From: Arthrobacter sp.
GTDB taxonomy: Bacteria; Actinomycetota; Actinomycetes; Actinomycetales; Micrococcaceae
Direction of reading: 5' to 3'
Assembly (NCBI GenBank): GCA_030146405.1
Contig: JASLBS010000237.1
Location: 1 to 12,688, forward strand
Length of the DNA stretch: 12,688 nucleotides
In this document: positions 1 to 6,460 of the stretch, one piece after another
How the letters are laid out: each line of letters starts with the position of its first letter
Position numbering within the stretch: the first letter of the stretch is position 1
Translations under genes and position numbers: made by a program
The notes under the pieces: generated by a model
Seen by the model: the letters and a program-made list of their open reading frames with translations, nothing else
What the model was told of the DNA's origin: nothing
The model's database searches: none

Positions 1-578
1 CATCGCTGCGCACGCAGTCCGCGCTCGAGAAGGCGGAGGTCGCCGTCGTGCTCCTCGCCGTGGACGAGATCCTCAGCGAGCAGGACGTCCGCATCCTCAA
101 CATGGCCATCGAGTCCGGCCGGTCGATCGTGCTGGCCTTCAACAAGTGGGATCTGCTCGACGACGAGCGACGCCGCTACCTCGAGCGCGAGATCGAGCAG
201 GACCTGGCGCACGTGGACTGGGCGCCGCGCGTCAACATCTCCGCGCTGACCGGGTGGCACCGCGACCGCCTGGTGCCCGCACTGGACGTCGCCCTCGAGT
301 CATGGGACCGGCGCATCCCCACGGGGCGGCTCAACGCGTTCCTGGGCGAGCTCGTGGCCGCACACCCGCACCCGTTGCGCGGTGGCAAGCAGCCCCGCAT
401 CCTCTTCGGTACCCAGGCATCCAGCCGCCCGCCGAAGTTCGTGCTGTTCACCACGGGTTTCCTGGATCCGGGGTACCGCCGCTTCATCACACGCCGCCTG
501 CGCGAGACGTTCAGCTTCGAGGGCACGCCCATCGAGGTCAGCATGCGTGTCCGTGAGAAGCGGAGCCGCAAGCGCTGA
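1..578 (+). CDS. der: Ribosome-assembly GTPase Der (EngA), 3' portion
   Basis: This is the C-terminal part of Der, a tandem double-GTPase that acts in maturation of the 50S ribosomal subunit in the cytoplasm. The reading frame is already open at the left edge (codons begin at base 3), so the first G domain and the start of the second lie outside the window. Visible elements are the region after switch II of the second G domain (SALEKAEVAVVLL), the G4 motif NKWD at 141-152, which gives guanine specificity, and the G5 SAL motif near 240-248. These are followed by the KH-like C-terminal domain (about the last 110 residues), which ends in the basic tail RVREKRSRKR typical of the family. The tRNA-Pro gene follows 75 bp downstream. 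No terminator is visible between them. The assignment is secure; only the N-terminal extent is unknown. Confidence 0.95.
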   Translation, partial: SLRTQSALEKAEVAVVLLAVDEILSEQDVRILNMAIESGRSIVLAFNKWDLLDDERRRYLEREIEQDLAHVDWAPRVNISALTGWHRDRLVPALDVALESWDRRIPTGRLNAFLGELVAAHPHPLRGGKQPRILFGTQASSRPPKFVLFTTGFLDPGYRRFITRRLRETFSFEGTPIEVSMRVREKRSRKR

Positions 579-590
579 CTCCTCCGGGGT

Positions 591-619
591 GCCGATCCGC
601 GCGGAGAATGCTGTAGTGT
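591..619 (+). promoter_or_regulatory. Possible promoter of tRNA-Pro
   Basis: A TAGTGT hexamer at 614-619 fits the loose actinobacterial -10 pattern TANNNT. It would place transcription start near 626, about 28 nt before the tRNA. The -35 position (591-596, GCCGAT) is a poor match, so this is a weak inference. Confidence 0.3.
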
Positions 620-653
620 TGTCCGAGTGGTTTGGCCCGCCGAGCGGGTCGAT

Positions 654-727
<74 letters not shown>

Positions 728-734
728 CACATGG

Positions 735-767
735 AACCCCGGTGGAAGGCAACTTCCACCGGGGTTT
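735..767 (+). terminator. Intrinsic terminator of tRNA-Pro
   Basis: A perfect 13-bp stem, AACCCCGGTGGAA (735-747) with TTCCACCGGGGTT (754-766), closes a 6-nt loop GGCAAC. It is followed by only a short T run (TTTC). It lies immediately after the tRNA and before a 220-bp gap, as expected for a tRNA terminator. Confidence 0.85.
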
Positions 768-896
768 CGTCGTCTCCGGTCTCCTCCCGCCGCTCCGGTC
801 GTCGGCGCCACCCGGATGCGTGAGCACACAACGACAGCGTGCGACCCTGTCCCCGTGGCGCTCACCGTGCTCCGACGCCGACCGGGTGAGAGCCGC

Positions 897-925
897 GTCA
901 CGCACGTGCCGGTTATGCCTATACT
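897..925 (+). promoter_or_regulatory. Candidate gcvH promoter
   Basis: TATACT at 920-925 matches five of six bases of the -10 consensus and lies about 64 bp before the gcvH start. The -35 region at the right spacing (near 897-902, GTCACG) is weak. The rest of the 768-988 gap shows no gene or other structure that I can support. Confidence 0.4.
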
Positions 926-988
926 CGACCAGTACCCGCACCGGCCGCTGTCCCCGGCACCGCTGCAGTCCGCGTTCGAAAGGCGACC

Positions 989-1375
989 ATGAGCAACATT
1001 CCCGACGGCCTCTACTACACCGCGGAGCACGAGTGGGTCAGTGAACCCGGCGTCGACGGCACCGTGCGGGTGGGCATCACCGACTTCGCGCAGGACGCCC
1101 TCGGAGATGTGGTCTACGTGCAGATGCCCGAGGTGGGCTCGAGCGTCACCGGCGCCGACGTGGTAGGCGAGGTGGAATCCACCAAGAGCGTGAGCGACAT
1201 CTACGCACCCGTGACCGGCGAGGTGGTGGCACGCAACGAAGCCCTCGACGACGACCCCTCGCTCCTGAACTCCGACCCCTACGGAGAGGGTTGGCTGCTC
1301 GAGATCAAGGTTTCCGATCCCTCCGTGGTGCAGGGTCTCCTGAGTTCGGCCGACTACTCCCAGCAGGTAGGCTAG
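989..1375 (+). CDS. gcvH: Glycine cleavage system H protein
   Basis: This is the lipoyl-carrier subunit of the glycine cleavage complex. It shuttles the aminomethyl group from P protein to T protein and is reoxidised by L protein, in the cytoplasm. The 128-residue length is normal. The lipoylated lysine is K66 within ESTKSVSDIYAPV, the family's lipoyl-domain hairpin, flanked by GDVVYVQMPEVG upstream and GEGWLLEIK downstream. The ATG at 989 follows an AAAGG-type ribosome binding site at 979-983. The P, T and L genes are not in the window. In mycobacteria gcvH likewise stands at the head of the garA/merR cluster apart from the T gene. A garA gene follows after 78 bp that hold two hairpins. Confidence 0.97.
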   Translation: MSNIPDGLYYTAEHEWVSEPGVDGTVRVGITDFAQDALGDVVYVQMPEVGSSVTGADVVGEVESTKSVSDIYAPVTGEVVARNEALDDDPSLLNSDPYGEGWLLEIKVSDPSVVQGLLSSADYSQQVG

Positions 1376-1378
1376 ATT
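1368..1378 (+). promoter_or_regulatory. Possible garA -10 elements overlapping the gcvH stop
   Basis: Two overlapping TANNNT hexamers, TAGGCT (1368-1373) and TAGATT (1373-1378), span the gcvH stop codon. Either would give a garA transcript starting near 1380-1385 with a leader of about 70 nt. No convincing -35 is present, so garA may equally be read through from gcvH. Confidence 0.28.
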
Positions 1379-1379
1379 C

Positions 1380-1431
1380 ACCCTGCGAAGGCAGCAGGGT
1401 TGGTGTGATCCGGTGTTCACCGGGAACACCG
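1380..1431 (+). repeat. Two perfect stem-loops between gcvH and garA
   Basis: Hairpin 1 pairs ACCCTGC (1380-1386) with GCAGGGT (1394-1400) around a 7-nt loop. Hairpin 2 pairs CGGTGTTC (1411-1418) with GAACACCG (1424-1431) around ACCGG. Neither is followed by a T run, so they are poor intrinsic terminators. They lie just upstream of the garA ribosome binding site (1438-1445). They could slow read-through, stabilise the processed mRNA or affect garA translation; the role is inferred. Confidence 0.55.
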
Positions 1432-1453
1432 CGCAGCAGGGGAGGACCCACCG

Positions 1454-1945
1454 ATGGTGCCGAGTACGAATTCAGCCGTGAATGGAGAAGAGCCGAACAT
1501 GACGTCTCCTGAGACAACGACGATCGGTCTACCGCCGCAAGCCGCAGCGTCCGAGCTGGAACGCCACCTGACCCGCGAGGAGCAGGCCTCCGTCGCAGCG
1601 CTACCCGACGGCTCGGCCCTGCTGATCGCCCACTCGGGTCCCAACTCCGGTGCACGCTTCCTCCTCGACGAGGACGTGACCAAGGCCGGACGCCACCCCA
1701 ACGCGGACATCTTCCTCGACGACGTCACCGTCTCCCGGCAGCACGCCGAGTTCCGGCGCTCGGGGGACGGCTTCATGGTCGCGGACACGGGAAGCCTGAA
1801 CGGCACGTACGTGAACAACGACCGCGTGGACGGCGTTGCACTGCGGAACGGCAACGAAGTGCAGATCGGCAAGTTCCGCCTGACCTTCTATGCCGCCCGC
1901 GGTGTCTCGGCCCCCGCCGCGCAGAGCACGGCAGAGCAGGCCTAG
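1454..1945 (+). CDS. garA: FHA-domain metabolic regulator GarA/OdhI
   Basis: This is a small phosphoprotein switch. In mycobacteria and corynebacteria the unphosphorylated form binds and inhibits 2-oxoglutarate dehydrogenase (and acts on glutamate enzymes). Phosphorylation of an N-terminal ETT motif by Ser/Thr kinases such as PknB/PknG makes the FHA domain bind its own tail and relieves inhibition. Here the motif is E20-T21-T22-T23. The C-terminal FHA domain (about 57-147) carries the phosphothreonine-binding residues GRH (R80), SRQH (S94, R95, H97) and NGT (N116). At 163 residues it has the usual length. The ATG at 1454 has a strong AGGGGAGG site 8 nt upstream. An in-frame ATG at 1499, which also has a GGAG nearby, would give 148 residues. 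The gene is the second of the gcvH-garA-merR-DUF151-merR cluster. Confidence 0.93.
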   Translation: MVPSTNSAVNGEEPNMTSPETTTIGLPPQAAASELERHLTREEQASVAALPDGSALLIAHSGPNSGARFLLDEDVTKAGRHPNADIFLDDVTVSRQHAEFRRSGDGFMVADTGSLNGTYVNNDRVDGVALRNGNEVQIGKFRLTFYAARGVSAPAAQSTAEQA

Positions 1946-1953
1946 CCCGCTCC

Positions 1954-2703
1954 ATGCCTGCATCCCAATCCGCCCGCCGCCCGGCCGGCATAGCCTCCCT
2001 CTCCACCGGGACAGGTGTCCTGAACATCGGCGAGGTCCTCAGCGAACTCGCGGACGATTTCCCCCAGGTCACCGCCTCGAAGATCCGCTTCCTGGAGGAG
2101 AAGGGGCTCATCTGCCCACAGCGTACCCGCGCCGGGTACAGGAAGTACGCCGATCACGACGTCGAGCGCCTCCGCTTCGTCCTCGCGCTCCAGCGCGACC
2201 AGTACCTCCCGCTGAAGGTCATCAAGGACTACGTGGACGCGATCGACCGCGGGGAGCAGCCCGAGTCGCTTCCCGGTGGGATGACCCTGGCTCCGCGCGT
2301 GGTCTCCGATCAGCTGGCCCGCGAGCTCAGCACGCACACCCGCCGGCTCACCGCGGAGACTCTCACCGCCGAGGCGGGCGCACCTCGTAAGCTGGTCGAT
2401 GATCTGATCAGTTTCGGGCTCATCACCGCGGTGGACAATCGATTCGACGAACACGCCCTCAAGATCACCAAGGCCTGCGTACAACTCGAGGGGCACGGCA
2501 TCGAGCCGCGCCACCTCAGGCCCTTCCGTGCTGCTGCGGACCGCGAACTGGGACTCGTGGAGAGCGTGGTCGCTCCCATGGCCTCCCGTAAAGATGTAGC
2601 CTCCAAGGCACGAGCGGCCGAGACGGCACGCGAGATCAGCGAACTCTGCCTCGGACTCCACAGCGCCCTGGTGCACAGCCAGATAGCCCGGATGGACAGG
2701 TAG
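1954..2703 (+). CDS. ftsR: MerR-family transcriptional regulator, FtsR-like
   Basis: This DNA-binding regulator is orthologous by position and sequence style to Rv1828 of M. tuberculosis and FtsR of Corynebacterium, the latter reported to activate ftsZ expression. It has 249 residues. The winged helix-turn-helix lies at about 23-90: LNIGEVLSEL, then the recognition segment VTASKIRFLEEKGLICPQ and the wing RAGYRKY, with DVERLRFVLALQRD leading into the linker helix. The remaining C-terminal part (about 110-249) is helical and is not a metal-binding MerR domain, since the conserved cysteine pattern is absent. This suggests another effector or purely protein contacts. The ATG at 1954 comes 8 bp after the garA stop, so the two are probably cotranscribed; the ribosome binding site (GAGCAGG, 1934-1940) is modest. 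The symbol is given by orthology inference. Confidence 0.85.
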   Translation: MPASQSARRPAGIASLSTGTGVLNIGEVLSELADDFPQVTASKIRFLEEKGLICPQRTRAGYRKYADHDVERLRFVLALQRDQYLPLKVIKDYVDAIDRGEQPESLPGGMTLAPRVVSDQLARELSTHTRRLTAETLTAEAGAPRKLVDDLISFGLITAVDNRFDEHALKITKACVQLEGHGIEPRHLRPFRAAADRELGLVESVVAPMASRKDVASKARAAETAREISELCLGLHSALVHSQIARMDR

Positions 2704-2712
2704 GCGGACGCC

Positions 2713-3210
2713 GTGATCGAAGTCGAAGTGGTGGGTGTGCGGATCGAACTACCGTCGAACCAGCCCCTGGTCCTCCTGCGCGAAACCGAGGGAGAGCGGC
2801 ATCTGCCCATCTGGATCGGTGCGCCCGAGGCCAGTGCCATCGCGTTCGTCCAACAGGGCATCGTGCCGCCGCGACCGATGACGCATGATCTGCTGGTGAA
2901 CGCCGTCACCGCGGCCGGCAAGTCGATCACCGAGGTCCGGATCACGTCCGTGGAGGACACCGTCTACCACGCCCAACTGGTCCTCAGCGATGGCGGAACC
3001 GTGAACTCGCGGGCCTCCGACGCGCTGGCCGTGGCTCTCCGGGTGCCGTGCCCCATCTACTGTGCCGATGACGTGCTGGCGCTCGCCGGTGTGGAGATCG
3101 CGGATGCGGATGACGCGGAGGACGGCGAGACCGAGGAGAACGCCGAGAAGGAAGTGCTGCAGTTCAGGGAGTTCCTCGCCGATGTGGAACCGGAGGATTT
3201 CGAGAGCTGA
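2713..3210 (+). CDS. Bifunctional nuclease (DUF151/BFN) domain protein
   Basis: This 165-residue protein belongs to the DUF151 family, named after plant proteins reported to have nuclease activity. The bacterial function is not established; the M. tuberculosis counterpart by position is Rv1829. Family hallmarks seen are the N-terminal MIEVEVVGVR strand, LPIWIGAPEASAI (31-43), RPMTHDLL (54-61) and SRASDALAVALR (99-110), a variant of the usual SRPSDAIALA. A strongly acidic segment (about 131-147, many D/E) precedes a short C-terminal helix. The GTG at 2713 is preceded by AGGCGGA, which overlaps the stop codon of the merR gene before it (gap 9 bp), so the two are very likely in one transcript. 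Its position between two MerR genes is conserved in actinobacteria, hinting at a shared process. I do not assign catalysis. Confidence 0.88.
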   Translation: MIEVEVVGVRIELPSNQPLVLLRETEGERHLPIWIGAPEASAIAFVQQGIVPPRPMTHDLLVNAVTAAGKSITEVRITSVEDTVYHAQLVLSDGGTVNSRASDALAVALRVPCPIYCADDVLALAGVEIADADDAEDGETEENAEKEVLQFREFLADVEPEDFES

Positions 3211-3286
3211 GCGGTACCAGCAGGCCGTGAGCGGCGGACCTGGCGCGGACCACCGGCGACACGACACCTTCCGATGTGCAGCCTCT

Positions 3287-3315
3287 TTGACCTTCCACTT
3301 TCCGCGATCTAACGT
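3287..3315 (+). promoter_or_regulatory. Promoter of the second merR gene
   Basis: TTGACC (3287-3292) matches five of six -35 consensus bases. It is separated by exactly 17 bp from TAACGT (3310-3315), which fits the loose actinobacterial -10. Start of transcription would fall near 3322, giving a leader of about 107 nt before the GTG at 3429. The leader contains the AAGGAGG ribosome binding site (3416-3422). The 218-bp gap before this gene supports separate transcription. Confidence 0.6.
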
Positions 3316-3428
3316 CGAAGCATACAGTTCCCATTGCCTGAGCGGGGGACCCGGGGCACACTTGAGTGCAGATCCTGAGGTTCCACCCAGCGAGCGCACT
3401 GCCCGGGAACGCTACAAGGAGGCAACAC

Positions 3429-4016
3429 GTGAGTCCGAAGGGTGACGCCGGTAAGGTAACCAGCCCGGCAGGCGCTGGTGTCCCTTCGAGCGCCCAGGGC
3501 CTCCTGTTCACGGAGGACCTTCCCCTCCTCGACGAGGACGCCGGGTACCGTGGGCCCACCGCCTGCAAGGCCGCCGGTATCACCTACCGTCAGCTCGACT
3601 ACTGGGCCCGTACCGGGCTCGTCGAGCCGGCGGTCAGGGGAGCCTCCGGTTCCGGCACGCAGCGCCTGTACGGTTTCCGCGACATCCTGGTCCTCAAGGT
3701 GGTCAAGCGACTGCTCGACACCGGGGTGTCCCTCCAACAGATCCGCACCGCCGTCGAGCACCTGCGTGAGCGTGGTGTCGAGGACCTCGCGCAGATCACC
3801 CTGATGAGTGACGGCGCCAGTGTGTACGAGTGCACGTCGGCCGACGAGGTGATCGACCTCGTGCAGGGCGGTCAGGGAGTTTTCGGTATCGCCGTCGGAC
3901 GCGTGTGGCGGGAAGTGGAGGGCAGCCTTGCCGCCCTGCCCAGCGAGCACGTACCCGACCAGGACTTTCCCGGGGACGAGCTCAGCAAGCGCCGGGAGAC
4001 GCGCAAGATCAGCTGA
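3429..4016 (+). CDS. MerR-family regulator, Rv1830 (McdR)-like
   Basis: This second MerR regulator has 195 residues. The start is taken as GTG 3429 because an excellent AAGGAGG lies 6 nt upstream; the frame stays open further left to 3366, but that stretch has no ribosome binding site. An unstructured N-terminal tail (1-40) precedes the HTH: PTACKAAGITYRQLDYWARTG (43-63), a basic/glycine wing GASGSGTQRLYGFRDI, then a helical domain with LLDTGVSLQQIRTAVEHLRERG (95-116). The last 50 residues include VWREVEGSLAALP and a charged end. No effector-binding cysteines are seen. By order it matches Rv1830, which I recall being described as a cell-division regulator in mycobacteria. The convergent parA-like gene ends 15 bp downstream with no terminator between them, so the transcripts may overlap. 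Confidence 0.88.
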   Translation: MSPKGDAGKVTSPAGAGVPSSAQGLLFTEDLPLLDEDAGYRGPTACKAAGITYRQLDYWARTGLVEPAVRGASGSGTQRLYGFRDILVLKVVKRLLDTGVSLQQIRTAVEHLRERGVEDLAQITLMSDGASVYECTSADEVIDLVQGGQGVFGIAVGRVWREVEGSLAALPSEHVPDQDFPGDELSKRRETRKIS

Positions 4017-4018
4017 TC
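4007..4018. repeat. 12-bp perfect palindrome at the merR 3' end
   Basis: GATCAGCTGATC is self-complementary and spans the merR stop codon in the 15-bp gap between convergent genes. It has no loop and no T run, so it is not a terminator. It could be chance or a protein site. Confidence 0.35.
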
Positions 4019-4031
4019 GGGAGCGTTCCCC

Positions 4032-4856
4032 TCAGCGGCGCGCGGCGCGGCTGCGCAGCCTCCCGGGATCCATCACGTTCCCCAGTAGCTCGTCGAAGTG
4101 GCCGGACGCCTCGCGTGCACCGGCCCCCGGCCAGTGATGCACGGAGTGAGCGGCCCCCTGGATCTGCTGCCAGTCCGGCTGCTCCGGAAGAGCCGGCCGG
4201 AGTAGCTTGTCCCCGAACATCTGCTGCATCTCACCCAGCCTGAAGGTGTGCTCCACGGAGGACGGGCGGACCCGATTGGTCACGATTCCGGCGGCCCGGA
4301 TATCAGGTGCGAATTCCTGGCGGAAGAGTTCGAGCGCGCGCAGCGTGCGTTCGGTACCGGCCACGGAGAACAGGCTCGGTTCGGCGACGAGCAGCACCTT
4401 GTTGCTCGCCGTCCATGCCATGCGCGTGAGCCCGTTGAGGGAGGGCGGGCAGTCGATCAGCACGAGGCTGTAGCCCTCTATGCGGGACAGGAGGCCGGCG
4501 AGGCGTCGCTGGTCACGGCGCCCCAGATCAGGGCGGTCGTAGATCCCTGAGTAGGCGGAGCCCATCGCGACGTCGAGCTTCGGCGTGGCCCGAGGATTCA
4601 GCTGTGCGGCGGTCACGACCCAGCCGGCGGGCACCGTATTACCGCCGAGATCTCCGCGACGGGCGTTCTTCAACAGCCGACCCACGTCGATCTGGCCCGA
4701 TGGCCGCACCCCGAGACCGGTCGTGGCATCGGCGTGCGGGTCCAGATCGATGACGAGGGTGGGGATATCCGCGGCGAGCGCCGCCGACGCCAGTCCGAGG
4801 GCCACAGAGGTCTTGCCCACGCCCCCCTTGAGGCTGCTGATGCTCACTACCTGCAC
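4032..4856 (-). CDS. Orphan ParA/MinD-family ATPase
   Basis: This P-loop ATPase of the ParA/MinD type dimerises on ATP and typically positions DNA or protein cargo in the cytoplasm. From GTG 4856 it has 274 residues: MQVVSISSLKGGVGKTS holds the deviant Walker A (K10, K15), VIDLDPHADATTGLG follows (38-49), and Walker B is LVLIDCPPS (D135). The start is chosen because GGAG lies 9 nt upstream, and because a likely -10 element (4921-4926) covers the more distal ATG at 4925, which would add 23 residues of low-complexity sequence. No parB, parS or cargo gene is adjacent, and the C-terminal third is not typical of chromosomal ParA. It is convergent with the Rv1830-like merR gene and divergent from mtr. 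The cargo is unknown; links to cell division or chromosome positioning are speculation from context. Confidence 0.85.
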   Translation of the reverse strand: MQVVSISSLKGGVGKTSVALGLASAALAADIPTLVIDLDPHADATTGLGVRPSGQIDVGRLLKNARRGDLGGNTVPAGWVVTAAQLNPRATPKLDVAMGSAYSGIYDRPDLGRRDQRRLAGLLSRIEGYSLVLIDCPPSLNGLTRMAWTASNKVLLVAEPSLFSVAGTERTLRALELFRQEFAPDIRAAGIVTNRVRPSSVEHTFRLGEMQQMFGDKLLRPALPEQPDWQQIQGAAHSVHHWPGAGAREASGHFDELLGNVMDPGRLRSRAARR

Positions 4857-4920
4857 GTGTCGACTCTCCACCTTCCACCGGCCGTCGCCGGGGCTACTGC
4901 CCGGGATCGAATCCCCGACC

Positions 4921-4926
4921 ATCATA
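4921..4926 (-). promoter_or_regulatory. -10 element of the parA-like gene
   Basis: On the minus strand this reads TATGAT, five of six consensus bases. Transcription would start near 4914 and leave a leader of about 58 nt to GTG 4856. The -35 region is weak. The element contains the ATG at 4925, which argues against that codon being used as start. Confidence 0.5.
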
Positions 4927-4995
4927 GGTGGGTTCCGGCTGCCTCTCGGGAGGGTGCGCCGCCGTCCCGGTACTAGGAGAGTCGGCGGCCGCCGA

Positions 4996-5001
4996 TAAGC
5001 T
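4996..5001 (+). promoter_or_regulatory. -10 element of mtr, leaderless configuration
   Basis: TAAGCT (4996-5001) fits TANNNT and ends 7 nt before the GTG at 5009. Transcription would therefore start at or next to the start codon. No Shine-Dalgarno precedes the GTG, in agreement with a leaderless mRNA. The -35 match is weak. Confidence 0.5.
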
Positions 5002-5008
5002 ACCGGGT

Positions 5009-6412
5009 GTGACCCATTACGACCTCGCGATCATCGGTTCCGGTTCAGGGAACACCCTCATCACCCCGGAGTGGGATGGCCGGAAAGTGGTCCTGGTGGA
5101 GGGCGGTACCTTCGGTGGAACCTGCCTGAACGTGGGGTGCATACCGACCAAGATGTACGTCTACCCGGCGCAGCTCGCCTCGGCACCTGCCGAATCCGCG
5201 CGGCTCGGGGTGGATCTCAACCTCGAGGTCGTGCGCTGGACCGAGATCCGGGACCGGATCTTCACGCGCATCGACGCCATCTCCAGCGGCGGGCGGACCT
5301 ACCGCGCCGACGAGTTGGAGAACGTCACGCTCATCGAGGATCACGTGCGGTTGACGGGGGAGAGGTCCTTCGAGACGTCGGACGGAGAGCTGATCACCGC
5401 CGATCAGCTCGTCATCGCGACCGGCTCGCGTGCGGTGGTGCCGGACATTCCCGGGAGCAACCTGCCCCAGGTCCACACCTCGGACACGATCATGCGGCTC
5501 GAGGAGCTGCCCGCGCGCCTCCTGATCCTGGGAGGCGGTTACGTGGCGGCCGAGTTCGCCCACGTCTTCGGTGCCTTCGGTACGCGGGTGACGATCGCGG
5601 TCCGCTCGGACGGCATGCTGCGCCACCTGGACGATACCGTCTCCTCGGCCTTCACCGAGCAGGCTGCCCGGCAGTGGGACCTCCGACTCGACACCGACGT
5701 CACCGAATTCTCCGCCACCGCGGACGGAACTGTGACCGCGCGGCTCAACGGGCCGGAGGGGCCCGTGGAACTGGAGGTCGACGCCGTGCTCGTGGCGGTG
5801 GGACGCACCCCTTCCACGGACTCGCTCGGGGCGGCCGAGGCGGGTCTCGACCTGCACGACGACGGCAGGCTCAGCGTCGACACGCATCAGCGGGTACTGC
5901 GGGGAGGTAGGCCGGTGGAGGGCCTCTGGTCCCTCGGGGACGTCAGCAGCGATTACCAGCTGAAGCACGTGGCGAACCACGAGGCCAGGGTGGTGGCCCA
6001 CAACCTGCTGCATCCCGAGGACCTGAGGGCCAGCGACCACCGCTTCGTACCGGCCGCGGTGTTCTCCCATCCCCAGACGGCGTCGGTGGGGATGACCGAG
6101 GAGCAGGCCCTGGTGTACGCGGAGACGACGGGCAGCGCGATCGTCACGGCCGTGCAGCACTACGGCTCCACGGCCTACGGCTGGGCCATGGAGGACACCG
6201 TGGGATTCGTCAAGCTCATCGCCGAACGATCCACGGGACACATCCTCGGCGCACACATCCTGGGCCACGAGGCGTCGATGATCATCCAGCCCGTCATCCA
6301 GGCCATGTCCTTCGGGCTCGACGCACAGACCATGGCCAGTGGTCAGTACTGGATCCACCCGGCGCTCACCGAGGTGATCGAGAACGCGCTGCTGTCCCTG
6401 CGGACGGACTGA
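5009..6412 (+). CDS. mtr: Mycothione reductase
   Basis: This FAD-dependent pyridine nucleotide-disulfide oxidoreductase reduces mycothione (oxidised mycothiol) with NADPH, keeping the actinobacterial thiol pool reduced in the cytoplasm. From GTG 5009 it has 467 residues, normal for the family, and starts with the FAD fold (LAIIGSGSGNT, 7-16). The redox-active disulfide is C39/C44 in GGTCLNVGCIPTK. The NADPH-binding GGGYVAAEFAHVFGAFG begins at about 175, the second FAD motif is LGDVSSDYQLKHVANHEAR (D311), and the C-terminal dimer domain has the catalytic H450/E455 in YWIHPALTEVIENALL. The segments SGSGNT, LKHVANHEARVV, YGWAMEDT and QAMSFGL closely match M. tuberculosis Mtr as I remember it, setting it apart from glutathione or lipoamide reductases. 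The open frame extends upstream to 4928, but that extension lacks homology and overlaps the promoter. Confidence 0.95.
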   Translation: MTHYDLAIIGSGSGNTLITPEWDGRKVVLVEGGTFGGTCLNVGCIPTKMYVYPAQLASAPAESARLGVDLNLEVVRWTEIRDRIFTRIDAISSGGRTYRADELENVTLIEDHVRLTGERSFETSDGELITADQLVIATGSRAVVPDIPGSNLPQVHTSDTIMRLEELPARLLILGGGYVAAEFAHVFGAFGTRVTIAVRSDGMLRHLDDTVSSAFTEQAARQWDLRLDTDVTEFSATADGTVTARLNGPEGPVELEVDAVLVAVGRTPSTDSLGAAEAGLDLHDDGRLSVDTHQRVLRGGRPVEGLWSLGDVSSDYQLKHVANHEARVVAHNLLHPEDLRASDHRFVPAAVFSHPQTASVGMTEEQALVYAETTGSAIVTAVQHYGSTAYGWAMEDTVGFVKLIAERSTGHILGAHILGHEASMIIQPVIQAMSFGLDAQTMASGQYWIHPALTEVIENALLSLRTD

Positions 6413-6419
6413 GACCGGT

Positions 6420-6451
6420 ACCGCTGATCCTCGGTTCCGAGGATCAGCGGT
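6420..6451. terminator. Bidirectional terminator between mtr and fadD15
   Basis: ACCGCTGATCCTCGG (6420-6434) is perfectly complementary to CCGAGGATCAGCGGT (6437-6451), giving a 14-bp stem with a GTTC tetraloop. It lies in the 48-bp space between two convergent stop codons and should stop transcription in both directions, although there is no T tract on either side. Confidence 0.85.
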
Positions 6452-6460
6452 GCGGACCGC

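Noticed and set aside
3366..3428. Upstream extension of the second merR gene
   Set aside because: AAGGAGG 6 nt before GTG 3429 sets the start, and the extension has no ribosome binding site.
4928..5008. Upstream extension of mtr
   Set aside because: The residues do not match the family and cover the promoter; homology begins at GTG 5009.
5045..6358. 437-codon open frame on the minus strand opposite mtr
   Set aside because: It is a shadow of a high-GC gene. The translation is His/Gly/Arg-rich without any family motif, while the plus strand encodes full mycothione reductase.
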